The notes beneath the pieces were generated by a model, which saw only the letters and a program-made list of their open reading frames with translations, searched no databases and had not been told where the DNA came from. 6,183 bases of DNA from the NCBI GenBank assembly GCA_029933565.1, contig JAOZNY010000179.1, positions 1 to 6,183 on the forward strand, in the 5' to 3' direction. Below are positions 1 through 6,183 of this stretch, piece by piece. This stretch comes from Bacteroidales bacterium (GTDB lineage Bacteria > Bacteroidota > Bacteroidia > Bacteroidales > F082). The number at the start of each line of letters is the position of its first letter. The stretch's first letter is position 1. Both the position numbers and the translations under genes were made by a program.

Positions 1-1053
1 ATTCCTGATATTTTGGCTGGTGACAAAGAATATTGCAATATCATGCATGCCGATGGGGCAGGAACAAAATCATCTTTAGCCTACCTCTACTGGAAGGAAA
101 CAGGTGATATTTCTGTTTGGAAAGGGATTGCCCAGGATGCCATTGTAATGAATACTGACGATTTGTTGTGTGTAGGTGCCACAGATGATATTTTACTTTC
201 TTCTACAATTGGCCGCAATAAAAATTTAATTCCTGGAGAAGTAATTTCTGAAATTATTAATGGAACAGATTCTTTCATAAAGAAGATGCAGGATTTGGGT
301 GTAAATATGCTTCTTACAGGAGGTGAAACTGCCGATGTTGGTGACCTTGTTCGTACAATAATTGTTGATTCCACTGTTACTGCACGAATGAAAAAGGAAG
401 ACGTAATCGAAACCAATATTCAGGCAGGAGATGTAATTGTTGGTTTGGCATCTTTTGGTCAGGCAACCTACGAAAACGAGTATAATGGAGGTATGGGAAG
501 CAATGGCTTAACCTCAGCCCGCCACGATGTTTTTGGTAAATATCTGGCAAAGAAATATCCTGAGAGTTTTGACCCTTCAGTACCTGAAGATTTGGTTTAT
601 TCTGGCAATATGAAACTTACAGATGCAACGGAGGTTGGAGGAGTGGATGCTGGAAAATTAGTGCTTGCCCCAACACGTACTTATGCTCCAATTATCAAGG
701 AGGTGTTAAAAAAGTTTCGCAAACAAATAAACGGAATTATCCATTGCAGTGGAGGTGCTCAAACTAAGGTGCTGCATTTTATTGAGAACCTACACATTGT
801 TAAAGATAATTTATTTGATGTCCCTCCATTGTTTAAACTTATTCAACAACAATCGGATACCGACTGGAAGGAAATGTATAAAGTTTTTAATATGGGACAT
901 CGTATGGAACTTTATGTGTCTCAGGATATTGCCGCTAAGATAATTGAGATTTCAAAATCCTTTAATGTGGATGCAAAGATTGTTGGTAGGGTAGAGGTTT
1001 CCGATAAAAAACTACTGACAATAGTTTCCCCATATGGGGAGTATGAATACTAG
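1..1053 (+). CDS. purM: Phosphoribosylformylglycinamidine cyclo-ligase (AIR synthase), 5'-truncated by window edge
   Basis: This enzyme closes the imidazole ring in de novo purine synthesis, using ATP to turn FGAM into AIR in the cytoplasm. The reading frame is open from base 1 (I-P-D-I-L-A-G-D) with no start codon in view, so the gene begins upstream; the TTG at 13 is an internal Leu codon, not a start. About 350 residues remain. From memory of the Bacteroidota form (about 385-390 residues), roughly 40 N-terminal residues are missing. Visible motifs are the nucleotide-binding segment HADGAGTKSS near residue 17 of the visible part, the DDLLCVGA segment, GGETADVGDLV, and the C-terminal-domain stretches GGMGSNGLTSARHDVF and HCSGGAQTKVLHF. 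The HADGAGTK and GGETADVGD versions differ from the E. coli type (STDGVGTK, GGETAEMPG) and are typical of Bacteroidota. It ends with TAG, 65 bp before the xdh genes on the same strand. Other members of the fold (SelD, HypE, PurL, ThiL) fit worse. Confidence 0.93.
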   Translation: MPDILAGDKEYCNIMHADGAGTKSSLAYLYWKETGDISVWKGIAQDAIVMNTDDLLCVGATDDILLSSTIGRNKNLIPGEVISEIINGTDSFIKKMQDLGVNMLLTGGETADVGDLVRTIIVDSTVTARMKKEDVIETNIQAGDVIVGLASFGQATYENEYNGGMGSNGLTSARHDVFGKYLAKKYPESFDPSVPEDLVYSGNMKLTDATEVGGVDAGKLVLAPTRTYAPIIKEVLKKFRKQINGIIHCSGGAQTKVLHFIENLHIVKDNLFDVPPLFKLIQQQSDTDWKEMYKVFNMGHRMELYVSQDIAAKIIEISKSFNVDAKIVGRVEVSDKKLLTIVSPYGEYEY

Positions 1054-1118
1054 GTAAATCCCCTTACTCTTTCCAAGATTAGGCTTAAACCATAAGCAAA
1101 TTTTCCCTACTTTTGTTT
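1054..1118. other. Intergenic spacer between purM and the xdh genes
   Basis: This 65-bp spacer shows no convincing hairpin followed by a T-run, so I do not call a terminator for purM. Its only recognisable element is the promoter-like box at its right end. Whether transcription of purM reads into the xdh genes cannot be decided from the sequence. Confidence 0.6.
1108..1115 (+). promoter_or_regulatory. Candidate Bacteroidota sigma-factor -7 box upstream of xdhA
   Basis: TACTTTTG matches the Bacteroidota -7 consensus TAnnTTTG exactly. The -33 TTTG element, expected about 17-23 bp upstream, is not evident (the sequence there is AT-rich, around attaggcttaaac). The box ends only 3 bases before the ATG at 1119. 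If it is used, transcription would start at or within a few bases of the start codon, giving a leaderless or nearly leaderless mRNA. A chance match in AT-rich DNA is a real alternative. Confidence 0.45.
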
Positions 1119-2540
1119 ATGATTGAATTTATCCTAAACGATCAAAAAATAATTACTGAAAAACCGAACGGTAGTTCACTCTTGGATTTTATCCGAAAGG
1201 AATCTCATCTGCTAGGAACAAAGGTTGGTTGCCGTGAAGGCGATTGCGGGGCTTGTACAGTACTTGAAGGAAGTCTGAATAACAGCGAATTAACTTATAA
1301 ATCTATTGTCTCCTGCCTTACACCATTAATTAATGCACATGGCAAACACATAGTAACAATCGAAGGTTTGAACATGGAGGTCTTATCTCCGGTTCAAGAA
1401 TCCATGTCTGATAACTCTGCTACGCAATGTGGCTTTTGCACTCCTGGCTTTGTTGTTTCGCTCACAGGGCATCTGCTTTCCAGCGATAAAAATGATCCGT
1501 TGCAATCAATAAGTGGAAATATTTGCCGTTGTACAGGTTACAAATCCATAGAAAAAGCAGCCCATGAGATTGATGATTTGAAAGGTGCTTTGTTAAAAGG
1601 AAGTGAAATAAAATCGATGATAGAAAAAGGATGGCTTCCTGATTATTTCTTATCAATACAAAAAAGACTTTCAGATTTTGATCAACTGGAAAATCAAGAA
1701 ACTACTGCAGAGATATTAATTGGTGGCGGAACAGACCTAATGGTTCAGGTCCCTGAGAAAGTCCGTCAGTCAGCCATTAAATCAACTGAAAATATTATCC
1801 CAAATAATATTGAAATTGTAGATGGAAAAGTCAAAGTTGGTGCTGGAATTACTATGAATTATTTTGTAAATCATCAGATTATTAATTCAAATTTACCCAA
1901 ACTAAAAGACTTCTTTCCATTAATTGCATCTGAACAGATAAGGAATATGGGAACCTTGGCAGGAAACATTGTAAATGCTTCACCAATAGGGGATTTAAGT
2001 ATTTTATTACTTGCCTTAAATTCTCAACTAATAATTGAAAATTCAAATAAGGAAATCAGACAAGTTCTACTTAATGAGTTTTTTCTTGACTACAAGAAAG
2101 TGGACTTAAAAAAGTATGAAACCATAAAGTTCATTGTATTCGATAATAATAAGAAAGGACAAAGGATAAATTTCGAAAAAGTCAGCAAACGAACTTATCT
2201 TGATATTGCTTCTGTAAATTCGGCACTTAGCATTTCTGTTGACAAAGGAATAATTCAGGAGTTAAGTTTCTCAGCAGGTGGTATTGCTGCTATTCCTAAA
2301 TTTATGTCTAATACCAATAACTTCCTTAAAGGGAAGAAGTTGGATATTCATAATCTTGAATCTGTTCTTGATATTTTACAGAATGAAATATCACCTATAA
2401 GTGATATCCGAGGAAGTAAAGATTACAAAAGGCTTTTAATTAGGCAGTTATTTCTTCAGCATTTTCTGAAACTCTTCCCTGAAGTTTTTAGTGAAGATGA
2501 AATCTATAAATTAATGACCACTAATAAAATTGCCGTATGA
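1119..2540 (+). CDS. xdhA: Xanthine dehydrogenase, [2Fe-2S]/FAD subunit (XdhA type)
   Basis: This is the electron-transfer subunit of a molybdenum hydroxylase. It passes electrons from the molybdenum centre through two [2Fe-2S] clusters to FAD and then to NAD+ or another acceptor. Numbering is from the ATG at 1119 (473 aa). Residues 1-75 form a ferredoxin-like domain with Cys38, 43, 46 and 66 (CREGDCGAC...C). Residues ~80-155 form the second cluster domain with CGFCTPG (Cys104, 107) and CRCTGY (Cys136, 138). The FAD domain follows, with GGGTDL at 202-207 and IRNMGTLAGNIVNASPIGD at 274-292. The C-terminal flavin-dehydrogenase domain covers ~350-470. Fusion of FeS and FAD domains in one chain follows the Rhodobacter/Pseudomonas XdhA plan; E. 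coli splits them and uses the letters differently (its xdhA is the Mo subunit). The ATG was preferred over a TTG two codons upstream, which lies inside the promoter-like box. The last codons overlap xdhB. The second FAD loop reads TLAGN where TxGGN is common. Confidence 0.9.
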   Translation: MIEFILNDQKIITEKPNGSSLLDFIRKESHLLGTKVGCREGDCGACTVLEGSLNNSELTYKSIVSCLTPLINAHGKHIVTIEGLNMEVLSPVQESMSDNSATQCGFCTPGFVVSLTGHLLSSDKNDPLQSISGNICRCTGYKSIEKAAHEIDDLKGALLKGSEIKSMIEKGWLPDYFLSIQKRLSDFDQLENQETTAEILIGGGTDLMVQVPEKVRQSAIKSTENIIPNNIEIVDGKVKVGAGITMNYFVNHQIINSNLPKLKDFFPLIASEQIRNMGTLAGNIVNASPIGDLSILLLALNSQLIIENSNKEIRQVLLNEFFLDYKKVDLKKYETIKFIVFDNNKKGQRINFEKVSKRTYLDIASVNSALSISVDKGIIQELSFSAGGIAAIPKFMSNTNNFLKGKKLDIHNLESVLDILQNEISPISDIRGSKDYKRLLIRQLFLQHFLKLFPEVFSEDEIYKLMTTNKIAV

Positions 2541-4798
2541 AAAATATCGATTCACATGGCCATGTTAGTGGCAAGTCGGTTTATGTTGACGATATTCCTG
2601 AACTAAGAGGAACTTTGCATGCAGTGCCGGTGTTTTCAGAAATGGCCCATGCTAAACTTCTAAATATTGATATTTCAAAGGCAAAAGTGGCAACAGGAGT
2701 TGTTGATGTTTTGATGGCAAAAGATATTCCGGGAGAAAATCAGATTGGAGGAATTCTACCCGATGAGCCCTTATTTGCTGAGAGTGAAGTTCATTTTATT
2801 GGTCAGCCAATTGCAGTAATTATTGCTAATAGCCATTTTGAAGCAAGAGAAGCACGGACTCTGGTTGAAATTGAATACGAAGAACTTGAGGTGATTATTG
2901 ATCCCAGAGTGGCAAAGCAAAAAGGAAATTTATTGTTTCCTTCCCGAACTTTTGCTAATGGCGATATTGACTTTGGTTTTGCCGAAAGTGATTATGTTTT
3001 TTCGGGTCGTGCCGACAGTGGTGGACAGGAGCATCTTTATATTGAAACACAGGGATCATACGCTATTCCACTGGAGAATAATAATATTAAAATTTATTCT
3101 TCCACCCAGGGACCTACATCTGTTCAGAAGTTTATTGCCAATGTTTTGGATGTTGGAATGCATAATATTGAACTTGATGTTACCCGACTTGGTGGTGCTT
3201 TTGGTGGAAAAGAAGATCAGGCTACAGCGTGGGCTGTAATGGCTGCACTTGCAGTACAAAAACTTAAAAAACCAGTTAAAATTATTCTTGATCGTGATGA
3301 CGATATGTTAGTGACTGGTAAACGTCATCCCTACAGTTCGGATTTTAAAATAGGGCTGGATAAAGATTTAAAGATTAAATCGTTCGAAGTTACGTACTTC
3401 CAAAATGGAGGTGCTGCCGCCGACCTTAGTCCTGCAATAATGGAGCGTACACTTTTCCATGTAACCAATTCTTATTTTATTCCAAATGTAAAAGCCACCG
3501 CCCACAGTTGTAAAACTAATTTAGCTCCTTTTACAGCCTTTAGAGGTTTTGGCGGTCCTCAGGCAATGTTTGTAATTGAATCGGCAATCTCATTTGCGGC
3601 AGAGAAATTAGGTGTTGCTAGAGAAAAGATTCAAAAGGTTAACTTGCTTAAGTCTGGTGATTTATTTCATTACGGACAGGTGTGTGATAGTAATAATGCT
3701 CTTAAAAGTTGGGAAAGTCTACAGGAGCAATTTGATGCCAAAGGGGAGTTGTTAAAGGTTAAGGAGTTTAATTCAATAAATACATTTATTAAAAAAGGAA
3801 TTTCATTACAGCCAATCTGTTTTGGGATATCTTTTACAAAAACTCCTATGAATCAGGCGAGGGCTTTGGTACATGTTTATCAGGATGGAAGCATTGGGGT
3901 TAGTACCGGAGCAGTGGAAATGGGGCAGGGGGTAAATACTAAAATGATGCAAGTGGCTGCCAAAGCTTTTTCGGTGGATGTTTCAAGAATTAGAGTTGAA
4001 AGTACAAATACAACAAGAGTTGCAAACACTTCACCTACGGCTGCCAGTTCAGGTGCTGATTTAAATGGCAATGCTTTGCAAATTGCTTGTAATGAGATTT
4101 ATGAGAGATTGATAAAAGTTGCCTCAAATCTTCTTAAAAAAGATGCTAGACAGATTGAAATTAAGGATGAAAGAGTTTATGTGGGTAATGAAGCCAGTAA
4201 ACTGTATTGGAATGAACTTGTTGAAACGGCTTTTTTAGATAGAGTTAAACTCTCGGAAGTTGGCCATTATGCAACACCAATTATAAACTTTGACAAGAGT
4301 ACAGAGAAAGGACATCCATTTGCCTACCATGTTTATGGGATAGCTTTAACTACTGTAACAATTGATTGTATTACAGGCGTTTACGAATTTGATAGCATTA
4401 AAATAATTCATGATTTTGGTAATAGTATGAATCTTACTCTTGATATAGGACAGGTAGAAGGGGCAGTGGTGCAGGGTATTGGATGGATGAGCATTGAAGA
4501 ACTTGATTGGGATGAAAAGGGAAGACTTCTTGCCGATAATCTTTCAAAGTACAAAGTACCGGATGTTTATGCTGCTCCAAAAATTATAGAGACTTTAGAA
4601 CTGGAATCAGAAGGTCCTGAACTAGCAATATTAAAATCAAAGGCAGTTGGTGAGCCTCCATTCATGTATGGAATTGGAGCATTTTTTGCTTTGCAGGATG
4701 CTATCAGAGATTTTAATTCAAATTATAAAATGGAGTTCAATGCACCATTAACACCTGAAAAAGTGCTGTTGGGATTGTATGGATTTAATGGAAAATAA
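2537..4798 (+). CDS. xdhB: Xanthine dehydrogenase, molybdopterin-binding catalytic subunit (XdhB type)
   Basis: This catalytic subunit hydroxylates hypoxanthine and xanthine at a Mo-molybdopterin centre in the cytoplasm and should pair with XdhA as an alpha2-beta2 complex. It has 753 aa, a normal length for this subunit. Residues ~8-125 match the first aldehyde oxidase/xanthine dehydrogenase domain (SGKSVYVDDIP), and the rest forms the Mo-binding domains. Mapped to bovine xanthine oxidase by motif and spacing, I find Q191 (bovine Q767, in SSTQ), F222 and E226 (F798, E802, in GGAFGGKE), R304 (R880, in MERTLFH), F338 (F914, in AFRGFGGPQ), F433-T434 (F1009-T1010), M462-Q464 (M1038-Q1040, in EMGQG), A502-A503 (A1078-A1079, in SPTAAS) and E706 (catalytic E1261, in VGEPP). 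The Glu at 226 and Arg at 304 separate xanthine dehydrogenases from aldehyde oxidases. The start overlaps the xdhA stop as ATGA, which suggests translational coupling. No XdhC-type cofactor-maturation gene is in view. Bovine numbers are from memory; the spacings agree without gaps from Q191 to A503. Confidence 0.92.
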   Translation: MKNIDSHGHVSGKSVYVDDIPELRGTLHAVPVFSEMAHAKLLNIDISKAKVATGVVDVLMAKDIPGENQIGGILPDEPLFAESEVHFIGQPIAVIIANSHFEAREARTLVEIEYEELEVIIDPRVAKQKGNLLFPSRTFANGDIDFGFAESDYVFSGRADSGGQEHLYIETQGSYAIPLENNNIKIYSSTQGPTSVQKFIANVLDVGMHNIELDVTRLGGAFGGKEDQATAWAVMAALAVQKLKKPVKIILDRDDDMLVTGKRHPYSSDFKIGLDKDLKIKSFEVTYFQNGGAAADLSPAIMERTLFHVTNSYFIPNVKATAHSCKTNLAPFTAFRGFGGPQAMFVIESAISFAAEKLGVAREKIQKVNLLKSGDLFHYGQVCDSNNALKSWESLQEQFDAKGELLKVKEFNSINTFIKKGISLQPICFGISFTKTPMNQARALVHVYQDGSIGVSTGAVEMGQGVNTKMMQVAAKAFSVDVSRIRVESTNTTRVANTSPTAASSGADLNGNALQIACNEIYERLIKVASNLLKKDARQIEIKDERVYVGNEASKLYWNELVETAFLDRVKLSEVGHYATPIINFDKSTEKGHPFAYHVYGIALTTVTIDCITGVYEFDSIKIIHDFGNSMNLTLDIGQVEGAVVQGIGWMSIEELDWDEKGRLLADNLSKYKVPDVYAAPKIIETLELESEGPELAILKSKAVGEPPFMYGIGAFFALQDAIRDFNSNYKMEFNAPLTPEKVLLGLYGFNGK

Positions 4799-4852
4799 GA
4801 AAATATTGATAAGCTAGCTAACAGCATAGTAGTACTTTATTGTTAATAAAAA

Positions 4853-4879
4853 CTTATATGCCCTTATATGTCTTATATG
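4853..4879 (+). repeat. Three phased copies of CTTATATG
   Basis: The octamer CTTATATG occurs at 4853-4860, 4863-4870 and 4872-4879, that is, every 9-10 bases, close to one DNA helical turn. A fourth copy is at 4942-4949 in the second large repeat unit. The run could be simple-sequence drift or a set of protein-binding sites; no known operator was recognised. Confidence 0.75.
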
Positions 4880-4954
4880 GTTCAAAAAAAAGAAATATTT
4901 ATAAGTTACTTAATAGCATAGCAGTGTTTTCTTAATGAAAACTTATATGCGCCT

Positions 4955-4971
4955 ATCCGCCTCAGGTAGAT
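4955..4971. repeat. Imperfect palindrome atccgcct-c-aggtagat
   Basis: The arms 4955-4962 and 4964-4971 pair in six of eight positions, plus one G-T wobble and one mismatch. The element is present only in the second copy of the large repeat. It is too weak, and lacks the T-run, to be called a terminator; it looks like the decayed form of a perfect ATCCGCCT/AGGCGGAT palindrome. Confidence 0.4.
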
Positions 4972-4988
4972 GGTTCAAAAAAAAGGAA

Positions 4989-6182
4989 ATGAAAGAAATA
5001 ATATCAAAAATAAATACTCTGTCGGAGAAATACAGAGATTATACAGCAATGAATCTTTCCAAATTGGTTCAGATTAAATCGCTGAGCACAGGAGAAAAAG
5101 AAGTGCAACTGGAATTGAAACGCCAAATGGAAGAGGCTGGTTTTGATGAGGTTAAAATTGACGGTTTGGGAAATGTTATTGGCAGAATTGGAAATGGGAA
5201 AAAGATACTTGCCATCGATGGTCACATGGATACTGTTGACATGGGAAACCTTGAGAACTGGGATTTTGAACCTTTGGGTGGTGAAATAAAAGATGGGTTT
5301 GTCCATGGTCGTGGCACTGTTGACCAGGAAGGTGGACCTGCTGCTTTTGTAACAACAGGGAGGATTTTGAAAGAACTGGGTTTTAATAATGACCTAACAA
5401 TTTATTTTGTTGGAAGTGTAATGGAAGAGGATTGCGATGGTCTTTGCTGGAAATATATTATTGAAGAAGAAGGCATTAAACCTGATTTTGCCATAAGCAC
5501 CGAGCCAACTAACCTTAATATTTACCGAGGTCATAGAGGCAGAATGGAGATGCATGTAAGTTTCTTTGGTGTTTCTTCACATGGCTCAGCACCTGAACGT
5601 GGAAAAAATGCAATTTACATGGCTTCGAAAGTTGCTTTGGAAATTGAGAAACTAAATGAGAGACTTGCTTACGATGAATTTTTAGGAAGAGGAAGCGTTA
5701 CTATTTCTGAGTTTGTTTCCGAAAGTCCTTCATTGTGCGCTGTTTCTGATTTTGCTCGTCTACACCTTGATCGCCGTTTAACCTGGGGAGAAGACAAGAG
5801 GGGTGCAGTTAAGGAGATTGAGAAACTTATTGAAGGGATGAATGCAAAGGTTGAAGTGTTGGATTATTTTGAAGAAGCCTATACTGGTTTAAAATATGGA
5901 ATGGAGAAATATTATCCCACCTGGAAAATTGCTGAAGATCATGAAATTGTGCAAACAGGAGTAAAGGCATTTGAAGGCCTTTTTGCTAAAAAACCAAAGA
6001 TTGATAAATGGACATTCTCAACCAATGGTGTTGTGATTAACGGAATACATGGAATACCAACAATTGGTTTTGGTCCGGGAAATGAGGTTCTTGCACATGC
6101 TCCCAACGAAAAAGTAGCCATTGATGATTTAGTTATTTCATCAGCATTTTACGCTGCTTTTGCGTATGAGTTAAGTAAATAA
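4989..6182 (+). CDS. ygeY: YgeY-family M20 metallohydrolase (purine/selenium-linked cluster hydrolase)
   Basis: This is a complete zinc-type M20 peptidase/deacylase fold protein of 397 aa from the ATG at 4989, close to E. coli YgeY (about 403 aa). M20 metal and catalytic residues are all visible: H79 and D81 (GHMDTVD), bridging D112 (RGTVDQEGG), general base E146 and ligand E147 (EEDCDG), ligand E172 (STEPT) and H370 (AHAPNE). H198 in SSHGSAPERG is the usual dimerisation-domain His. Stretches such as EEDCDGLCW, YRGHRGRME, HGSAPERG, DRRLTWGE and DKWTFSTNGV are shared with E. coli YgeY as I recall it and separate it from DapE and ArgE. The true substrate is not settled by sequence; the family lies in clusters for purine/uric acid catabolism and selenium-linked molybdenum hydroxylases. 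An ATG at 4935 would add 18 residues, but these lie wholly inside the intergenic repeat, while the 4989 start aligns with the E. coli N terminus. It follows xdhB by 190 bp on the same strand. Confidence 0.9.
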   Translation: MKEIISKINTLSEKYRDYTAMNLSKLVQIKSLSTGEKEVQLELKRQMEEAGFDEVKIDGLGNVIGRIGNGKKILAIDGHMDTVDMGNLENWDFEPLGGEIKDGFVHGRGTVDQEGGPAAFVTTGRILKELGFNNDLTIYFVGSVMEEDCDGLCWKYIIEEEGIKPDFAISTEPTNLNIYRGHRGRMEMHVSFFGVSSHGSAPERGKNAIYMASKVALEIEKLNERLAYDEFLGRGSVTISEFVSESPSLCAVSDFARLHLDRRLTWGEDKRGAVKEIEKLIEGMNAKVEVLDYFEEAYTGLKYGMEKYYPTWKIAEDHEIVQTGVKAFEGLFAKKPKIDKWTFSTNGVVINGIHGIPTIGFGPGNEVLAHAPNEKVAIDDLVISSAFYAAFAYELSK

Positions 6183-6183
6183 T

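Larger units (their letters stand above)
4799..4985. repeat. Two imperfect tandem copies of a ~93-bp unit in the xdhB-ygeY spacer
   Basis: Copy 1 covers about 4799-4891 and copy 2 about 4892-4985. Both begin gaaa(a)tatt-g/t-ataag, continue through a shared agcatag-t/c-agt core, and share AAAACTTATATGC exactly (4849-4861 and 4938-4950) and ATGGTTCAAAAAAAAG exactly (4877-4892 and 4970-4985). The left and right ends match best. The middle differs: copy 1 carries two further CTTATATG words, while copy 2 has an imperfect palindrome at 4955-4971. The array fills almost all of the 190-bp gap and ends 3 bases before the preferred ygeY ATG at 4989. No protein is supported here. It may be a dispersed intergenic repeat or a leader-region element; I cannot tell which from one locus. 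Confidence 0.8.

Noticed and set aside
13..15. TTG as a start codon for the first gene
   Set aside because: The frame is open to base 1, and the upstream residues I-P-D-I match the PurM N-terminal region, so the gene continues beyond the window edge.
87..416. 109-codon open frame on the - strand inside purM
   Set aside because: It is antisense to a highly conserved enzyme sequence and shows no recognisable domain; it is a shadow of the real gene.
1054..1118. Rho-independent terminator after purM
   Set aside because: No stable inverted repeat followed by a T-run could be found.
2898..3239. 113-codon open frame on the + strand in another frame of xdhB
   Set aside because: It overlaps the xdhB Mo-domain region in a different frame, and the xdhB frame carries the conserved residues.
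2537..4798. Aldehyde oxidase or CO dehydrogenase large subunit
   Set aside because: The Glu at 226 and Arg at 304 are the xanthine dehydrogenase residues, and the AFRGFGGPQ loop lacks the Cys-containing active-site signature of CO dehydrogenase.
4799..4985. CRISPR array or IS remnant in the xdhB-ygeY spacer
   Set aside because: The two ~93-bp copies are tandem and similar over most of their length, not short repeats with unique spacers, and there is no transposase fragment or terminal inverted repeat.
5004..5306. 100-codon open frame on the - strand inside ygeY
   Set aside because: It is antisense to conserved M20 sequence including the HMDTVD motif, with no domain of its own.
4989..6182. 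DapE, ArgE or another M20 amidohydrolase
   Set aside because: The metal ligands fit all M20 enzymes, but EEDCDGLCW, YRGHRGRME and DKWTFSTNGV are YgeY-specific as I recall the family.

Overview
The window looks like a piece of a Bacteroidota chromosome, probably an anaerobic or facultative member of the Bacteroidales/Marinilabiliales type. The reasons are the AT-rich composition, the absence of clear Shine-Dalgarno sequences, a TAnnTTTG-type promoter box, and a purM product of the distinctive Bacteroidota form. The genus assignment is inference. All four genes lie on the + strand, and no RNA gene, CRISPR array, transposase or phage gene was seen.

Layout: (1) 1-1053 is the 3' part of purM, a late step of de novo purine synthesis; its first ~40 codons lie before the window. 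(2) 1054-1118 is a short spacer with a promoter-like box that abuts the next start codon. (3) 1119-2540 and 2537-4798 encode a two-subunit molybdenum hydroxylase: an iron-sulfur/FAD subunit (XdhA type) and a molybdopterin subunit (XdhB type), overlapping by ATGA. All the xanthine oxidoreductase active-site residues I could place are present, so xanthine dehydrogenase is a specific call and not just 'aldehyde oxidase family'. (4) 4799-4988 is a non-coding spacer filled by two imperfect tandem copies of a ~93-bp unit. (5) 4989-6182 encodes a complete YgeY-type M20 metallohydrolase with all expected metal ligands.

The gene pair to notice is xdhAB followed by ygeY. In Enterobacteria and Clostridia, ygeY sits in the large cluster of purine (including anaerobic uric acid) catabolism and selenium-linked molybdenum hydroxylases (ygeW, ygeX, hyuA, ygfK, ssnA, xdh genes). 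This window therefore probably shows the start of a Bacteroidota version of that catabolic locus, directly behind a purine-biosynthesis gene. The missing partners would lie after position 6183 if this is right.

Nothing here is clearly an undescribed system. The least explained element is the tandem repeat between xdhB and ygeY, which also creates a false upstream start for ygeY.
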